NCBI GenBank assembly: GCA_046726235.1
Contig: JBKPAD010000007.1
Location: 1 to 64,000 of the forward strand
Length of the DNA: 64,000 nucleotides
Source: Nitricoxidireducens sp046726235
GTDB lineage: Bacteria > Pseudomonadota > Gammaproteobacteria > Burkholderiales > Rhodocyclaceae
Direction: 5' to 3'
Positions 26,617 through 35,351 of this stretch are shown piece after piece (the first letter of the stretch is position 1; every line of letters starts with the position of its first letter). The notes beneath the pieces are model-generated. The model saw only the letters and a program-made list of their open reading frames with translations, did not search any database and was not told the DNA's origin. A program made the translations under genes and the position numbers.

Positions 26617-27812
26617 ACTTTCACCGGCCTCACCTTGCTCGCGGCAAGCTTGGCGCGGGCGCGCGCTTCGTCGGTGGTGTCGGCGTTGGCGACGGCGACG
26701 CCCATGCGGCGCTTTACGAAACTCTCGGGCTTGCCGAACAGCCGCAGGTCGGATTCCGGCACCGCGAGCGCGGCGGCGGCGCCGTCGTAGGCGAGGCCCC
26801 GCTCGGCCATGCCGCCGTAGATGACGGCGGAGGCGCCCGGGCGGCGCAGCGCCGTGTCGACGGGCAGGCCGAGGATGGCGCGTGCGTGCAGTTCGAACTC
26901 GGACAGGCGCTGGGTGCACATCGTCACCAGGCCCGTATCGTGCGGACGCGGGCTGACCTCCGAGAACCAGACGTCGTCGCCCTTGACGAACAGTTCGACG
27001 CCGAAGATGCCGCGGCCGCCGAGGTTGCCGGTGATCGTCGCGGCGATTTCGCGCGAGCGCGCCAGCGCCTTGGGCGACATCGCCATCGGCTGCCACGATT
27101 CGACGTAGTCGCCGTTGACCTGCACGTGCCCGATCGGCTCGCAGAAGAAGGTCTCGACCTCGCCCGAGGCGCCGACGGCGCGCACCGTCAGCTGCGTGAT
27201 CTCGTAGTCGAAGTCAATGAAGCCCTCGACGATCACCAGGCCCTGATCGACGCGGCCTGCGGCGGCCGCGTAATCCCACGCCGCCTTGACGTCGGCGGCC
27301 GACTTCACCAGCGACTGGCCCTTGCCCGACGACGACATCACCGGCTTGACCACGCAGGGGTAGCCGATGCCTTCGTCGATCGCCGCCTGCACTTCCTCGA
27401 GCGAGCCGGCAAAGCGATAGGGCGAGGTCGGCAGGCCGAGTTCCTCGGCGGCGAGGCGGCGGATGCCCTCGCGGTTCATCGTCAGCCGCGCGGCGCGCGC
27501 GGTGGGAATGACTTCGGCGAGCCCCTCGCGCTCGATGTCGACGAGCAGGTCGGTGGCGATCGCCTCGATCTCGGGCACCACCAGCTGCGGCCGTTCGCGC
27601 TCGATGATCTCGCGCAGCGCGGCAGCGTCGGTCATCGCGACGACGTGGCCGCGATGCGCGACCTGCATGCCCGGCGCGTCGGCGTAGCGGTCGACGGCGA
27701 TCACCTCGCAGCCCAGCCGCTGCAATGCGATAATTACCTCCTTGCCGAGTTCGCCGCTGCCGAGCAGCATTACCTTGACGGCAGACGGAGAAAGCGGGGT
27801 GCCGAGACGCAT
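26613..27812 (-). CDS. purT: Formate-dependent phosphoribosylglycinamide formyltransferase
   Basis: PurT is the ATP- and formate-dependent GAR transformylase, an alternative to PurN. The 399-residue ATP-grasp protein shows VMLLGSGELGKEV at the N-terminus, the ATP-grasp core PCVVKPVMSSSGKGQS, EGFIDFDYEITQLT, and GRGIFGVELFVKGDDVWFSEVSPRPHDTG. Length is typical. Its stop overlaps the mutY start. Co-location with mutY is not a known functional link. Confidence 0.96.
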   Translation of the reverse strand: MRLGTPLSPSAVKVMLLGSGELGKEVIIALQRLGCEVIAVDRYADAPGMQVAHRGHVVAMTDAAALREIIERERPQLVVPEIEAIATDLLVDIEREGLAEVIPTARAARLTMNREGIRRLAAEELGLPTSPYRFAGSLEEVQAAIDEGIGYPCVVKPVMSSSGKGQSLVKSAADVKAAWDYAAAAGRVDQGLVIVEGFIDFDYEITQLTVRAVGASGEVETFFCEPIGHVQVNGDYVESWQPMAMSPKALARSREIAATITGNLGGRGIFGVELFVKGDDVWFSEVSPRPHDTGLVTMCTQRLSEFELHARAILGLPVDTALRRPGASAVIYGGMAERGLAYDGAAAALAVPESDLRLFGKPESFVKRRMGVAVANADTTDEARARAKLAASKVRPVKV

Positions 27813-27873
27813 GGCGGAGCTCCGAATGATAAGAACCGCGCGATTCTAACGACTGCAACCTGTCCATCCCCAC

Positions 27874-28359
27874 ATGAGCCTCGATTCCCTCGCGCTGCGC
27901 GCCGCGCTTGGCCAGTATGCAACCGGCGTCACCGTCGTCACGACGCTGGATGCCGAAGGCCGTCCGGCCGGGCTGACCGTGAATTCCTTCGCTTCCGTCT
28001 CGCTCGATCCGCCGCTCGTGCTCTGGAGCCTCGCGCAGACGTCGGCCTGCATGCAGGCCTTCAAGTCGTGCCACCACTTCGCGGTCAACGTGCTGTCGGT
28101 CGACCAGATGGAACTCTCGAACCGCTTCGCGCTCGCCGGCTACGACAAGTTCGGCGGCATCGCCTGGACGCCGGGGCTCGGCGGCGTGCCGCTGCTCGAC
28201 GGCTGCTGCGCGCGCTTCGAGTGCCGCAGCCACGCCCGGCATCCGGGCGGCGACCACATCATCTTCATCGGCCGCGTCGAGCGATTGACGCGCGAGGAGC
28301 GCGCGCCGCTGGTGTTCCATGGCGGCCGCTACTGCATGCGCGGCGATTCGCTCAACTGA
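27874..28359 (+). CDS. Flavin reductase-like protein
   Basis: The 161-residue protein matches the flavin reductase (HpaC/FMN-binding split-barrel) family: LGQYATGVTVVTT at the start, GLTVNSFASVSLDPPLVLWSL mid-protein, HHFAVNVLS, and a late GDHIIFIGRVE. Family members supply reduced FMN/FAD to two-component monooxygenases. No oxygenase is nearby. It is the last gene before a 178-base leader, divergent from purT with 61 bases between the starts. Confidence 0.88.
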   Translation: MSLDSLALRAALGQYATGVTVVTTLDAEGRPAGLTVNSFASVSLDPPLVLWSLAQTSACMQAFKSCHHFAVNVLSVDQMELSNRFALAGYDKFGGIAWTPGLGGVPLLDGCCARFECRSHARHPGGDHIIFIGRVERLTREERAPLVFHGGRYCMRGDSLN

Positions 28360-28398
28360 GCCCGGGCCCGGCAAGCTACTGAAAGCTAGGGGTTGGCC

Positions 28399-28494
28399 TA
28401 TGCCGAATGGCATATTGCCGCGCGAGGCGTGATCTCTTAACCTTGGCTCAGCGCCACGACGCCGCGCCAGCCAGGGTGCCTGGTACCAGCACCC
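28399..28494 (+). promoter_or_regulatory. Two stem-loops in the leader of the PilZ/HD-GYP genes
   Basis: In the 178-base gap, TATGCC-GAAT-GGCATA (28399-28414) is a perfect six-pair tetraloop hairpin. GGGTGC-C-TGGTACCA-GCACCC (28474-28494) is a second hairpin with an inner palindrome. Neither is followed by a T run, so they are not standard terminators. I looked for the GEMM-I c-di-GMP aptamer pattern (CACGCA with GACGCAAAGC) and did not find it. They could be part of a structured 5' leader or operator sites. Confidence 0.35.
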
Positions 28495-28537
28495 GACCCT
28501 ATGTTCCCGCAAACCGCGCGGGGACCCGGAGTATCCA

Positions 28538-29470
28538 ATGAGCCTCATCTCCGCTCGCCGCGAGGACTTGCCCTTGGGCGCGCCCCTGCCCTGGCCGCTG
28601 TTCGACGAGAACGGCGAGGTCCTGCTCGATCGCGGCGAAATCATCGCCGGCGACGCAGCGCTCGAGTCGCTGCTGGCCGCCAAGCCGATGCGCGAGCTGT
28701 CATGGACGGCACCGAGCCAGACCGAAAGCGGCACTTCGAAGGAAGACAGCAAGGAGCTGGACGCCGCGTTGGCGACCGGCAGGGAAGGGACGTTCTCGTT
28801 CCTCGACATGCATTTGCGCGTCGGCGAGCGCATCCAGGTCCAGCCGCCGGCGAACGTTTCCGCCGAGCGCTACGTCGTCAAGCTGATCGGCTACGTCGAC
28901 AAGGTCAGCGTTCTCGTCACCGCGCCCTATGAAAACGGCTTGCGCGTTCCGCTGCGCGAGAACGACACGCTGGTGGCGCGCATCTTCTCGGCGCAGAAGG
29001 CGTTCGGTTTCAGCACCAGCGTCGAGAGGGTGTGCAAGATTCCCTACGACTACCTGCATCTCTCGTTTCCCGAGCACGTGCAGGGATCGGTGGTGCGCAA
29101 ATCGCCGCGCGTGCGCACCAAGATCATCGCCTCGATTTCCTCGACGGATGCGGCGAGCGCCAGCGACCGCTATTCCGGCCTGATCGTCAACCTGAGCGCC
29201 GACGGCGCACTGGTGCGCGCGCGGCAGCCGCTGGCGCCAAACGGCGGCACTGTCGGCCTCGCGTTCCGGGTGAACCTGCACAACGTCGATGCCTACCTGA
29301 CGATCCACGCCGTCGTGCGCAGCGCCTTCGGCGACGAAGGCAAGGGCGACGACGGTGCGCCGATGTTCAATCACGGCGTGCAATTCCAGGACCTCGCCCC
29401 CAACGACAGCGTGATCCTGCAAAGCCTGATCTACCAGCAGATGATCGAGCAGCCGCATACCCTGGCATGA
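28538..29470 (+). CDS. PilZ domain protein, YcgR-like flagellar-brake architecture
   Basis: The 310-residue protein has an N-terminal YcgR-N-like part at about 85-180 (LRVGERIQVQPP, YVVKLIGYVDKVSVLVTAP) and a C-terminal PilZ domain at about 183-300. The c-di-GMP binding pattern RxxxR is RKSPR at 187-191, and NxSxxG is NLSADG at 218-223. YcgR-type proteins slow the flagellar motor when c-di-GMP rises. The gene overlaps the HD-GYP gene by four bases (ATGA), so a c-di-GMP sensor and a c-di-GMP hydrolase are made together. Confidence 0.87.
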   Translation: MSLISARREDLPLGAPLPWPLFDENGEVLLDRGEIIAGDAALESLLAAKPMRELSWTAPSQTESGTSKEDSKELDAALATGREGTFSFLDMHLRVGERIQVQPPANVSAERYVVKLIGYVDKVSVLVTAPYENGLRVPLRENDTLVARIFSAQKAFGFSTSVERVCKIPYDYLHLSFPEHVQGSVVRKSPRVRTKIIASISSTDAASASDRYSGLIVNLSADGALVRARQPLAPNGGTVGLAFRVNLHNVDAYLTIHAVVRSAFGDEGKGDDGAPMFNHGVQFQDLAPNDSVILQSLIYQQMIEQPHTLA

Positions 29471-30654
29471 CCGCGATTCGAAAAATCCCGGTCGAGCAGC
29501 TCACCGTCGGCATGTACGTGCACGACCTGAACTGCGGCTGGATGGACCACCCGTTCGTGACGAACCAGTTCCTGATCAAGGACGCGGCGACGCTGCGGAA
29601 GGTTCGCGACGTCGGCATGAAGGAAATCTTCATCGACACGTCCGCCGGTCGCGACGTCGGTGGGCCCGCCGCTGCGCCGGGAACGGCGCCCGAGCCGCGC
29701 GGGCCGGAAGCGCCCGCCGTCGCCAAGGCGCCGCCGTTCGCCGAGGAGGTGCGGCGCGCGCGCAAGCTGCACAGCGAGGCGAACCGGCTGGTCAGCGACA
29801 TGATGAGCGACATCCGCCTCGGCAAGCAGATCGAGGTCGAGCAGTGCGAGCCGCTGGTCGAGAACATCCTCGACTCGATCTTTCGCCTGCCCGACGCGCT
29901 GCTGCCGCTGGCTCAGGTCAAGACGCGCGACGAGTACACCTTCCAGCACTGCGTGTCGGTTTCCGCGCTCGCCGTCGCCTTCGGGCGCGCGCTGGTGATG
30001 TCGCGCGACGAGATCAAGGAGCTCGCCATGGGCGGGCTGCTGCACGACGCCGGCAAGGCGGTGGTGCCGATCGAGATCCTCAACAAGCCGGGCAAGCTGA
30101 CGGACGAGGAGTTCGTCGTCATGCGCGACCATGCCTCGCACGGTGCCGAACTGCTGAAGAAGACGCACGGCGTCAGCGAGATCGCCTATCACGCGGCGGC
30201 GGAGCACCACGAACGCTACGACGGCACCGGCTACCCGCGCGGCCTCAAGGGCGAAGAAATCAGCATCTACGGCCAGATGATGGCGATCGTCGACGTCTAC
30301 GACGCCATCACCTCGATCCGCGTCTATCACAAAGGCATGCCGCCGACCGAGGCGCTGCGCAAGATCTTCGAGTGGAGCAAGTTCCACTTCAATCCGCGCC
30401 TCGTGCAGGCCTTCATCAAGGGCATCGGCATCTATCCGGCCGGCTCCCTCGTGCGCATGGAGAGCGGCAAGCTCGGCATTGTGCGCGAAGTGATGCCGAC
30501 GCACCTGCTGCAGCCCGTCGTGAAGATCATCTACGACGCCGACCGGCAGTGCTACCTGAACCCGGAAGTCGTAGACCTCTCGCGCTCCAAGGACAAGATC
30601 AGCGCGCACGAATCCTACGACAAGTGGGGCATCGACCAGGCGGCGTGGCTCTAG
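29467..30654 (+). CDS. HD-GYP domain phosphodiesterase with N-terminal DUF3391
   Basis: The 395-residue protein has a DUF3391 domain (VEQLTVGMYVHDLNCGWMDHPF), a Pro/Ala linker and an HD-GYP domain with QHCVSV, GGLLHDAGKAVVP and HHERYDGTGYPRGLKGEEIS, all canonical. It should hydrolyse c-di-GMP. Overlap with the PilZ gene (ATGA) points to co-translation. It is a paralogue of the protein at 18884, about as long and with the same domain order; the two differ by an extended linker here and by GYP versus GYI. Confidence 0.92.
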   Translation: MTAIRKIPVEQLTVGMYVHDLNCGWMDHPFVTNQFLIKDAATLRKVRDVGMKEIFIDTSAGRDVGGPAAAPGTAPEPRGPEAPAVAKAPPFAEEVRRARKLHSEANRLVSDMMSDIRLGKQIEVEQCEPLVENILDSIFRLPDALLPLAQVKTRDEYTFQHCVSVSALAVAFGRALVMSRDEIKELAMGGLLHDAGKAVVPIEILNKPGKLTDEEFVVMRDHASHGAELLKKTHGVSEIAYHAAAEHHERYDGTGYPRGLKGEEISIYGQMMAIVDVYDAITSIRVYHKGMPPTEALRKIFEWSKFHFNPRLVQAFIKGIGIYPAGSLVRMESGKLGIVREVMPTHLLQPVVKIIYDADRQCYLNPEVVDLSRSKDKISAHESYDKWGIDQAAWL

Positions 30655-30703
30655 GAGGCGCCGCGGTGCCATAATCCCCAGCCTTGCGCCAAGGGGATTC
30701 GCC

Positions 30704-31858
30704 ATGATTCGACATTCATTCCTGCATTCCGCGGCGGCCGCGCTGCTGGCGGGCTGCGCCTTCGCCGCCGCCGCCCAGGTCAAGGTCGGCGTCATCTATT
30801 CCGCCACCGGGCCGACGGCCGTCGTCGGCATTCCGCAAAAGAACACCGTGCCGCTCCTGCCGCGCAAGATCGGCGACGCCACGGTCGAGTACATCCACTA
30901 CGACGACGCCTCCGACTCGACGCAGACCGTCCAGCTGGTGAAGCGCCTGATCTCCGAGCAGAAGGTCGACGCGCTGATCGGCCCCACCGGCTCGCCGAAC
31001 GCGATGGCGATCCTGCCGATCCTGGCGGAGAACGGCATCCCGATGCTGGCGCCGGTCGGCACCACGGCGGTCGTGCTGCCGATGGACGACAGGAAGAAGT
31101 GGGTGTTCAAAACCACGCAGAACGACAACCTGATCGCCGACGCCCTCATCGCCCACATGAAGAAGACGGGGATCAAGACCGTCGGCTTCATCGGCTACAA
31201 CGATCCCTACGGCGAATCCTGGCTCAAGGAGTTCACCGCACAGACGCAGAAGGCCGGCATCCAGCTCGTCGCCGTCGAACGCTACCTGCGCACCGACCAG
31301 TCGGTGACCGGCCAGGCCGTCAAGCTGCTGGCGGCGAAGCCCGACGCCATCCTCGTCGCCGGCACCGGCGGCCCGGCGGTGCTGCCGCACGCGACCCTGG
31401 TCGACCGCGGCTACAAGGGCCGCATCTACCAGACCCACGGCGCCGCAACGCCGGACTTCATCCGCCTCGGCGGCAAGAAGGTCGAAGGCGCGTTCATGGC
31501 GGCCAGCCTGATGCTGGTGCTCGGCGAGATATCCGACAGCCACCCGTCGAAGAAGATGGCCCAGGGCTACATCGCCGCCTACGAGCGCATCCACGCCGCC
31601 AAGCCGGCGACCTTCGGCGCCAACGTTTACGACGCCGGCCTGCTGCTGCAGAAGTCGGTGCCCGAGGCCTTGAAGAAGGGCAAGCCCGGCACGCCCGAGT
31701 TCCGCGCCGGCCTGCGCGACGCGCTCGAACAGACCAGGGAGTTCGTCGGCACGCAGGGCGTCTACACGATGACGCCGCAGGACCACTCCGGCTTCGACGC
31801 GCGCGGCCGGGTGCTGCTGACGCTGAAGGACGGGAAGTGGCAGCTGGTGCCGGAGTGA
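30704..31858 (+). CDS. ABC transporter substrate-binding protein, branched-chain amino acid (LivK) type
   Basis: The 384-residue periplasmic-binding fold type I protein has a signal peptide (SFLHSAAAALLAGCAFAAAAQ) and the family N-terminus VKVGVIYSATGPTAVVGIPQ. Mid-protein segments are LIGPTGSPNAMAILPI and GFIGYNDPYGESWLKEF. The LAGC within the leader could serve as a lipobox, though a signal peptidase I site at AAAAQ fits equally well. Ligand unknown; this group binds amino acids, amides and aromatic acids. No permease or ATPase genes are adjacent, so it is an orphan binding protein. The 3' end is four bases from a convergent tRNA gene. Confidence 0.88.
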   Translation: MIRHSFLHSAAAALLAGCAFAAAAQVKVGVIYSATGPTAVVGIPQKNTVPLLPRKIGDATVEYIHYDDASDSTQTVQLVKRLISEQKVDALIGPTGSPNAMAILPILAENGIPMLAPVGTTAVVLPMDDRKKWVFKTTQNDNLIADALIAHMKKTGIKTVGFIGYNDPYGESWLKEFTAQTQKAGIQLVAVERYLRTDQSVTGQAVKLLAAKPDAILVAGTGGPAVLPHATLVDRGYKGRIYQTHGAATPDFIRLGGKKVEGAFMAASLMLVLGEISDSHPSKKMAQGYIAAYERIHAAKPATFGANVYDAGLLLQKSVPEALKKGKPGTPEFRAGLRDALEQTREFVGTQGVYTMTPQDHSGFDARGRVLLTLKDGKWQLVPE

Positions 31859-31861
31859 CGC

Positions 31862-31935
31862 TGGAGCGGGCGAAGGGAGTCGAACCCTCTTCATCAGCTT
31901 GGGAAGCTGAGGTAATGCCGTTATACGACGCCCGC
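31862..31935 (-). tRNA. tRNA-Gly (anticodon CCC)
   Basis: On the minus strand the 74-base gene starts GCGGGCGTCGTATAACGGCA. The anticodon stem TCAGC/GCTGA encloses the loop TTCCCAA, giving anticodon CCC. The T-loop is TTCGACT, and the acceptor stem GCGGGCG pairs with CGCCCGC. The 3' CCA is encoded (discriminator T). The gene lies between the binding-protein gene and the sulfatase gene. Confidence 0.96.
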
Positions 31936-32003
31936 AGTGCAGGGCGGATTGTAGGGGTGCCCCGGCCGTCTGGCAACTTGCACGCTCCCCGTGGTCAGTG
32001 TTC

Positions 32004-33932
32004 ATGAACCGATATCTCCCCGATCGCTATCGCCTGCTGCCGCTCGTCGGCGTCGTGGCCTTGCTGGCTGCGCTCGCAACGCGCATTGCGCTCGCCTTGC
32101 GCGGCGATGTCGCCGTTCCGCCGTCCGCGCTGCCCGGCGTGTTCGGCGTCGGAACGCTTTTCGACATGGCCAGCCTCGCCTTCGGACTTGCCCCCCTCGC
32201 GTTATGGCTGGCACTGGCCCCCGACCGGCTGGCGCGCTCACGCGTTCACCAGTGGCTGGCCGTTGCGGGTTTCGGCGTCGCGGTCTTCGGATTCGAGTTC
32301 GTCGCGGCGGCCGAGTGGGTGTTCTGGGACGAATTCGGCGGGCGCTTCAACTTCATCGCCGTCGACTACCTGATCTACACCCACGAAGTCATCGGCAACA
32401 TCTGGGAGAGCTATCCGGTCGGAAAGATCCTGTCGGCACTCGCGGCGATCGCGGTCTGCGTAGCGGCGCTGGCGGCGGAACGCATCCGCCGCTGGTCGGC
32501 GACGCCGCTGCCCCGGCGGCCGCGCGTCCTCGGGGTCGTTTTTGCGCTGGCCGCGCCGTTGGTGGTGGGCGCCACGGTCGACTCGGCGGCCAAGAACCGC
32601 TTCGGCGCGGACCAGATCAACGAGCTTGCCGGCAACGGCGTCTTCGAGTTCTTCGCCGCCGCGCGCAGCAACGACCTCGATTACCTGCGGCACTACGCCA
32701 CCATGCCCGAGAACGAGGCGCTGACGAACATGCGGCGCATGCTCGAGAAGGACGGCGGAACCTGGCGCAAGCATTCGCGCACCGATACGCTGCGCACGGT
32801 GAATGTGCGCCCGCGGGCAGCGATGAACGTGGTCCTGGTCAGCGTCGAAAGCCTCGGCGCCGAGTTTCTCGGCGCCTGGGGAGACAAGCGCGGCCTGACG
32901 CCGCGGCTCGATGCGCTGGCGCGCGAGAGCCTCGTGTTCGTCAATGCCTACGCCACCGGCAACCGCACCGTGCGCGGCCTCGAGGCGCTGGCGCTCGCGG
33001 TACCGCCGACGCCCGGACAGTCGATCCTCAAGCGACCGCGCAACGAGCACATGTTCACGCTCGGCGACGTCATGGAGCAGCGCGGCTACGAGTCGTTCTT
33101 CTTCTACGGCGGCTACGGCTACTTCGACAACATGAACGCCTTCTTCTCGGCCAACGACTACACCGTGGCCGACCGCACGGCGATCCCGTCGGACCGCATC
33201 CACCACGAGAACGTCTGGGGCGTCGCCGACGAGGACCTGTTCGGTTTCGTCCTCGACCGCATCGACGCACACCTGTCGACGACGAAGGGCAAGCCGTTCT
33301 TCGCCCATGTCATGACGACGAGCAACCATCGTCCCTATACCTATCCCGATGGCCGCGTGGACATTCCGTCGGGCAGCGGGCGCGAAGGCGCCGTCAGATA
33401 CACCGACTGGGCCATCGGCCACTTCATCGACGAGGCGCGCAAGCACGCGTGGTTCGACGACACGATCTTCGTCATCACGGCCGACCACGGGGCCAACGCA
33501 CGCGGCAGCGCCGAGATACCGATCGAGCAATACCGCATCCCGGTAATGATCTTCGCCCCGGCGAAGCTCAAGCCGCGCCGGGTCGGGCGCCTGATGTCGC
33601 AGATCGACGTGCCGCCGACGCTGCTCGGCCTGATGGGGCTTTCCTACGAGAGCAAGTTCTTCGGCTACGACATGATGCACCTGCCCGAAGGCGAGGACCG
33701 CGCGTTCGTCGCCAACTACCAGACGCTCGGCTACCTCCGCGACGGCCGCCTCGTGCTGCTGCGCCCGCGCCGCGAGGTCGTCGTGCGTGACGACGTGCAC
33801 GCTCCTGCATTGCCTGCCGGCAGGCGGCTCACGGAAGCGGAACTGGTAAAGGAGGCGATCGCCTGGTACGAGTCCGCGGCACTCGTGCTGCGCCACGGTG
33901 CCTACGCGGACGAGGATCACGAACAGCCATGA
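32004..33932 (+). CDS. LTA-synthase-family sulfatase, membrane phosphoglycerol transferase-like
   Basis: The 642-residue protein has four or five N-terminal membrane helices and a large extracytoplasmic alkaline-phosphatase-fold domain from about 270: NVVLVSVESLGAEFLG (metal-site Glu), NAYATGNRTVRGLEAL with the likely nucleophile Thr, PFFAHVMTTSNHRPY, and VITADHGAN (metal-site Asp/His). In Gram-negatives such proteins (OpgB/MdoB-like, LtaS-like) move phosphoglycerol from phosphatidylglycerol, leaving diacylglycerol. The next gene, overlapping by four bases, is diacylglycerol kinase, which supports that role. The ATG at 32004 is preferred over a GTG two codons earlier; neither has a strong Shine-Dalgarno. 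Confidence 0.85.
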   Translation: MNRYLPDRYRLLPLVGVVALLAALATRIALALRGDVAVPPSALPGVFGVGTLFDMASLAFGLAPLALWLALAPDRLARSRVHQWLAVAGFGVAVFGFEFVAAAEWVFWDEFGGRFNFIAVDYLIYTHEVIGNIWESYPVGKILSALAAIAVCVAALAAERIRRWSATPLPRRPRVLGVVFALAAPLVVGATVDSAAKNRFGADQINELAGNGVFEFFAAARSNDLDYLRHYATMPENEALTNMRRMLEKDGGTWRKHSRTDTLRTVNVRPRAAMNVVLVSVESLGAEFLGAWGDKRGLTPRLDALARESLVFVNAYATGNRTVRGLEALALAVPPTPGQSILKRPRNEHMFTLGDVMEQRGYESFFFYGGYGYFDNMNAFFSANDYTVADRTAIPSDRIHHENVWGVADEDLFGFVLDRIDAHLSTTKGKPFFAHVMTTSNHRPYTYPDGRVDIPSGSGREGAVRYTDWAIGHFIDEARKHAWFDDTIFVITADHGANARGSAEIPIEQYRIPVMIFAPAKLKPRRVGRLMSQIDVPPTLLGLMGLSYESKFFGYDMMHLPEGEDRAFVANYQTLGYLRDGRLVLLRPRREVVVRDDVHAPALPAGRRLTEAELVKEAIAWYESAALVLRHGAYADEDHEQP

Positions 33933-34339
33933 GAGAGCGGGACATCACCGAGTTCGCCGACAAGACCTGGGGCGGCGCCGGCTGGCGGCGCGTGTTCTCG
34001 GCCGCCCGGCATTCGTTCGACGGGTTGGTCGCGGCATGGCGGCACGAGGCCGCGTTCCGGCAGGAAGCCGTGCTCGCGGCGGTATTGCTGCCGCTGGCGC
34101 TGTGGCTGCCGGTGAGCCGAGTCGAGAGCCTGCTGCTGGCGCTGACCGTGCTCGGCGTGCTGGCCGTCGAACTGCTGAATTCGGCGATCGAGGCCGTCGT
34201 CGATCGCGTTTCCGGCGACTATCACGCGCTGTCGAAGCGCGCCAAGGACATCGGCAGCGCGGCCGTGCTCGTCGCCCTGGCGATGGCGGTGCTGACATGG
34301 CTCGTCATCCTCTTGCCGCTGCTAAAATCGGCGGCATGA
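33929..34339 (+). CDS. dgkA: Diacylglycerol kinase, prokaryotic type
   Basis: DgkA phosphorylates diacylglycerol in the inner membrane. The 136-residue protein has three membrane helices, the early RHEAAFRQE segment and the signature ELLNSAIEAVVDRVS with the catalytic Glu residues, followed by HALSKRAKDIGSAAV. It is about 14 residues longer than the E. coli enzyme at the N-terminus. It overlaps the sulfatase gene by four bases and thiS by four bases, so it is coupled to both. Confidence 0.94.
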   Translation: MRERDITEFADKTWGGAGWRRVFSAARHSFDGLVAAWRHEAAFRQEAVLAAVLLPLALWLPVSRVESLLLALTVLGVLAVELLNSAIEAVVDRVSGDYHALSKRAKDIGSAAVLVALAMAVLTWLVILLPLLKSAA

Positions 34340-34539
34340 TCGAAGTCTTCGTCAACGGCAGTTCCGAGCAGCTTGCGCAGCCGATCAGCGTCGCGCGCCT
34401 GCTGGCCGATCGCGGGCTGGCGGGCAAGCGCGTCGCCGTCGAGCGCAACGGCGAGATCGTGCCGAAGAGCCGGCATGAAGAAACGACGCTCGCCGCGGGC
34501 GATCGCATCGAGATCGTCGTCGCCGTCGGCGGCGGCTAA
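34336..34539 (+). CDS. thiS: Sulfur carrier protein ThiS
   Basis: The 67-residue ubiquitin-fold protein ends VVAVGGG, providing the C-terminal Gly-Gly that is adenylated and then thiocarboxylated as sulfur donor for thiazole synthesis. NGEIVPKSRHEETTLAAGDRIEIV is the usual ThiS core. Its start lies in the dgkA stop (ATGA) and thiG starts 12 bases downstream. The adenylating enzyme ThiF and the glycine/tyrosine enzyme are not in the window. Confidence 0.95.
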   Translation: MIEVFVNGSSEQLAQPISVARLLADRGLAGKRVAVERNGEIVPKSRHEETTLAAGDRIEIVVAVGGG

Positions 34540-34551
34540 CCAGGAAATTCC

Positions 34552-35346
34552 ATGACTACTCCCAACGATCCGCTGGTCATCGGCGGCAAGGCCTACGCGT
34601 CGCGGCTGCTGGTCGGCACCGGCAAGTACAAGGATTTCGCGCAGACGCGCGCGGCGATCGACGCCTCGGGCGCGCAGATCGTCACCGTGGCGATCCGGCG
34701 CATGAACATCGGCCAGGACCCGAGCCAGCCGTCGCTGCTCGATGCCCTGCCGCCGTCCGAGTTCACCTACCTGCCGAACACCGCCGGCTGCTACACGGCC
34801 GACGACGCCATCCGCACGCTGCGCCTCGCGCGCGAGCTGCTCGACGGCCACAGCCTCGTCAAGCTCGAGGTGCTCGGCGACCCGAACACGTTGTTCCCGA
34901 ACATGCCGGAGACGCTGAAGGCCGCCGAGGTGCTGGTCAAGGACGGCTTCCAGGTGATGGTCTATTGCTCCGACGATCCGATCCAGGCCCGGATGCTCGA
35001 GGACATCGGCTGCGTCGCGGTGATGCCGCTCGCCTCGCTGATCGGCTCGGGCATGGGCATCCTCAACCCGTGGAACCTGAAGCTGATCATCGATGCGGCG
35101 AAAGTGCCGGTGATCGTCGACGCCGGCGTCGGCACCGCGTCCGACGCCGCGATCGCGATGGAGCTCGGCTGCGACGGCGTGTTGATGAACACGGCGATCG
35201 CAGGCGCGCAGGATCCGGTGCTGATGGCCGGCGCCATGAAGAAGGCGGTCGAGGCCGGCCGCGAGGCCTTCCGTGCCGGCCGCATGCCGAAGAAGTTCTA
35301 CACGGCCAGCCCGAGCTCGCCGACGGGCGGGCTGATCGGTTCCTGA
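34552..35346 (+). CDS. thiG: Thiazole synthase
   Basis: ThiG forms the thiazole phosphate ring from deoxyxylulose phosphate, dehydroglycine and ThiS thiocarboxylate. The 264-residue TIM-barrel protein has LLVGTGKYKD, TVAIRRMN, the Schiff-base lysine in VKLEVLGD, VMPLASLIGSGMGI, PVIVDAGVGTASDAA and the C-terminal ASPSSPTGG. Typical length. It directly follows thiS. Confidence 0.97.
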   Translation: MTTPNDPLVIGGKAYASRLLVGTGKYKDFAQTRAAIDASGAQIVTVAIRRMNIGQDPSQPSLLDALPPSEFTYLPNTAGCYTADDAIRTLRLARELLDGHSLVKLEVLGDPNTLFPNMPETLKAAEVLVKDGFQVMVYCSDDPIQARMLEDIGCVAVMPLASLIGSGMGILNPWNLKLIIDAAKVPVIVDAGVGTASDAAIAMELGCDGVLMNTAIAGAQDPVLMAGAMKKAVEAGREAFRAGRMPKKFYTASPSSPTGGLIGS

Positions 35347-35351
35347 ATTCC

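Noticed and set aside
28360..28537. GEMM c-di-GMP riboswitch before the PilZ gene
   Set aside because: Conserved CACGCA and GACGCAAAGC blocks are absent.
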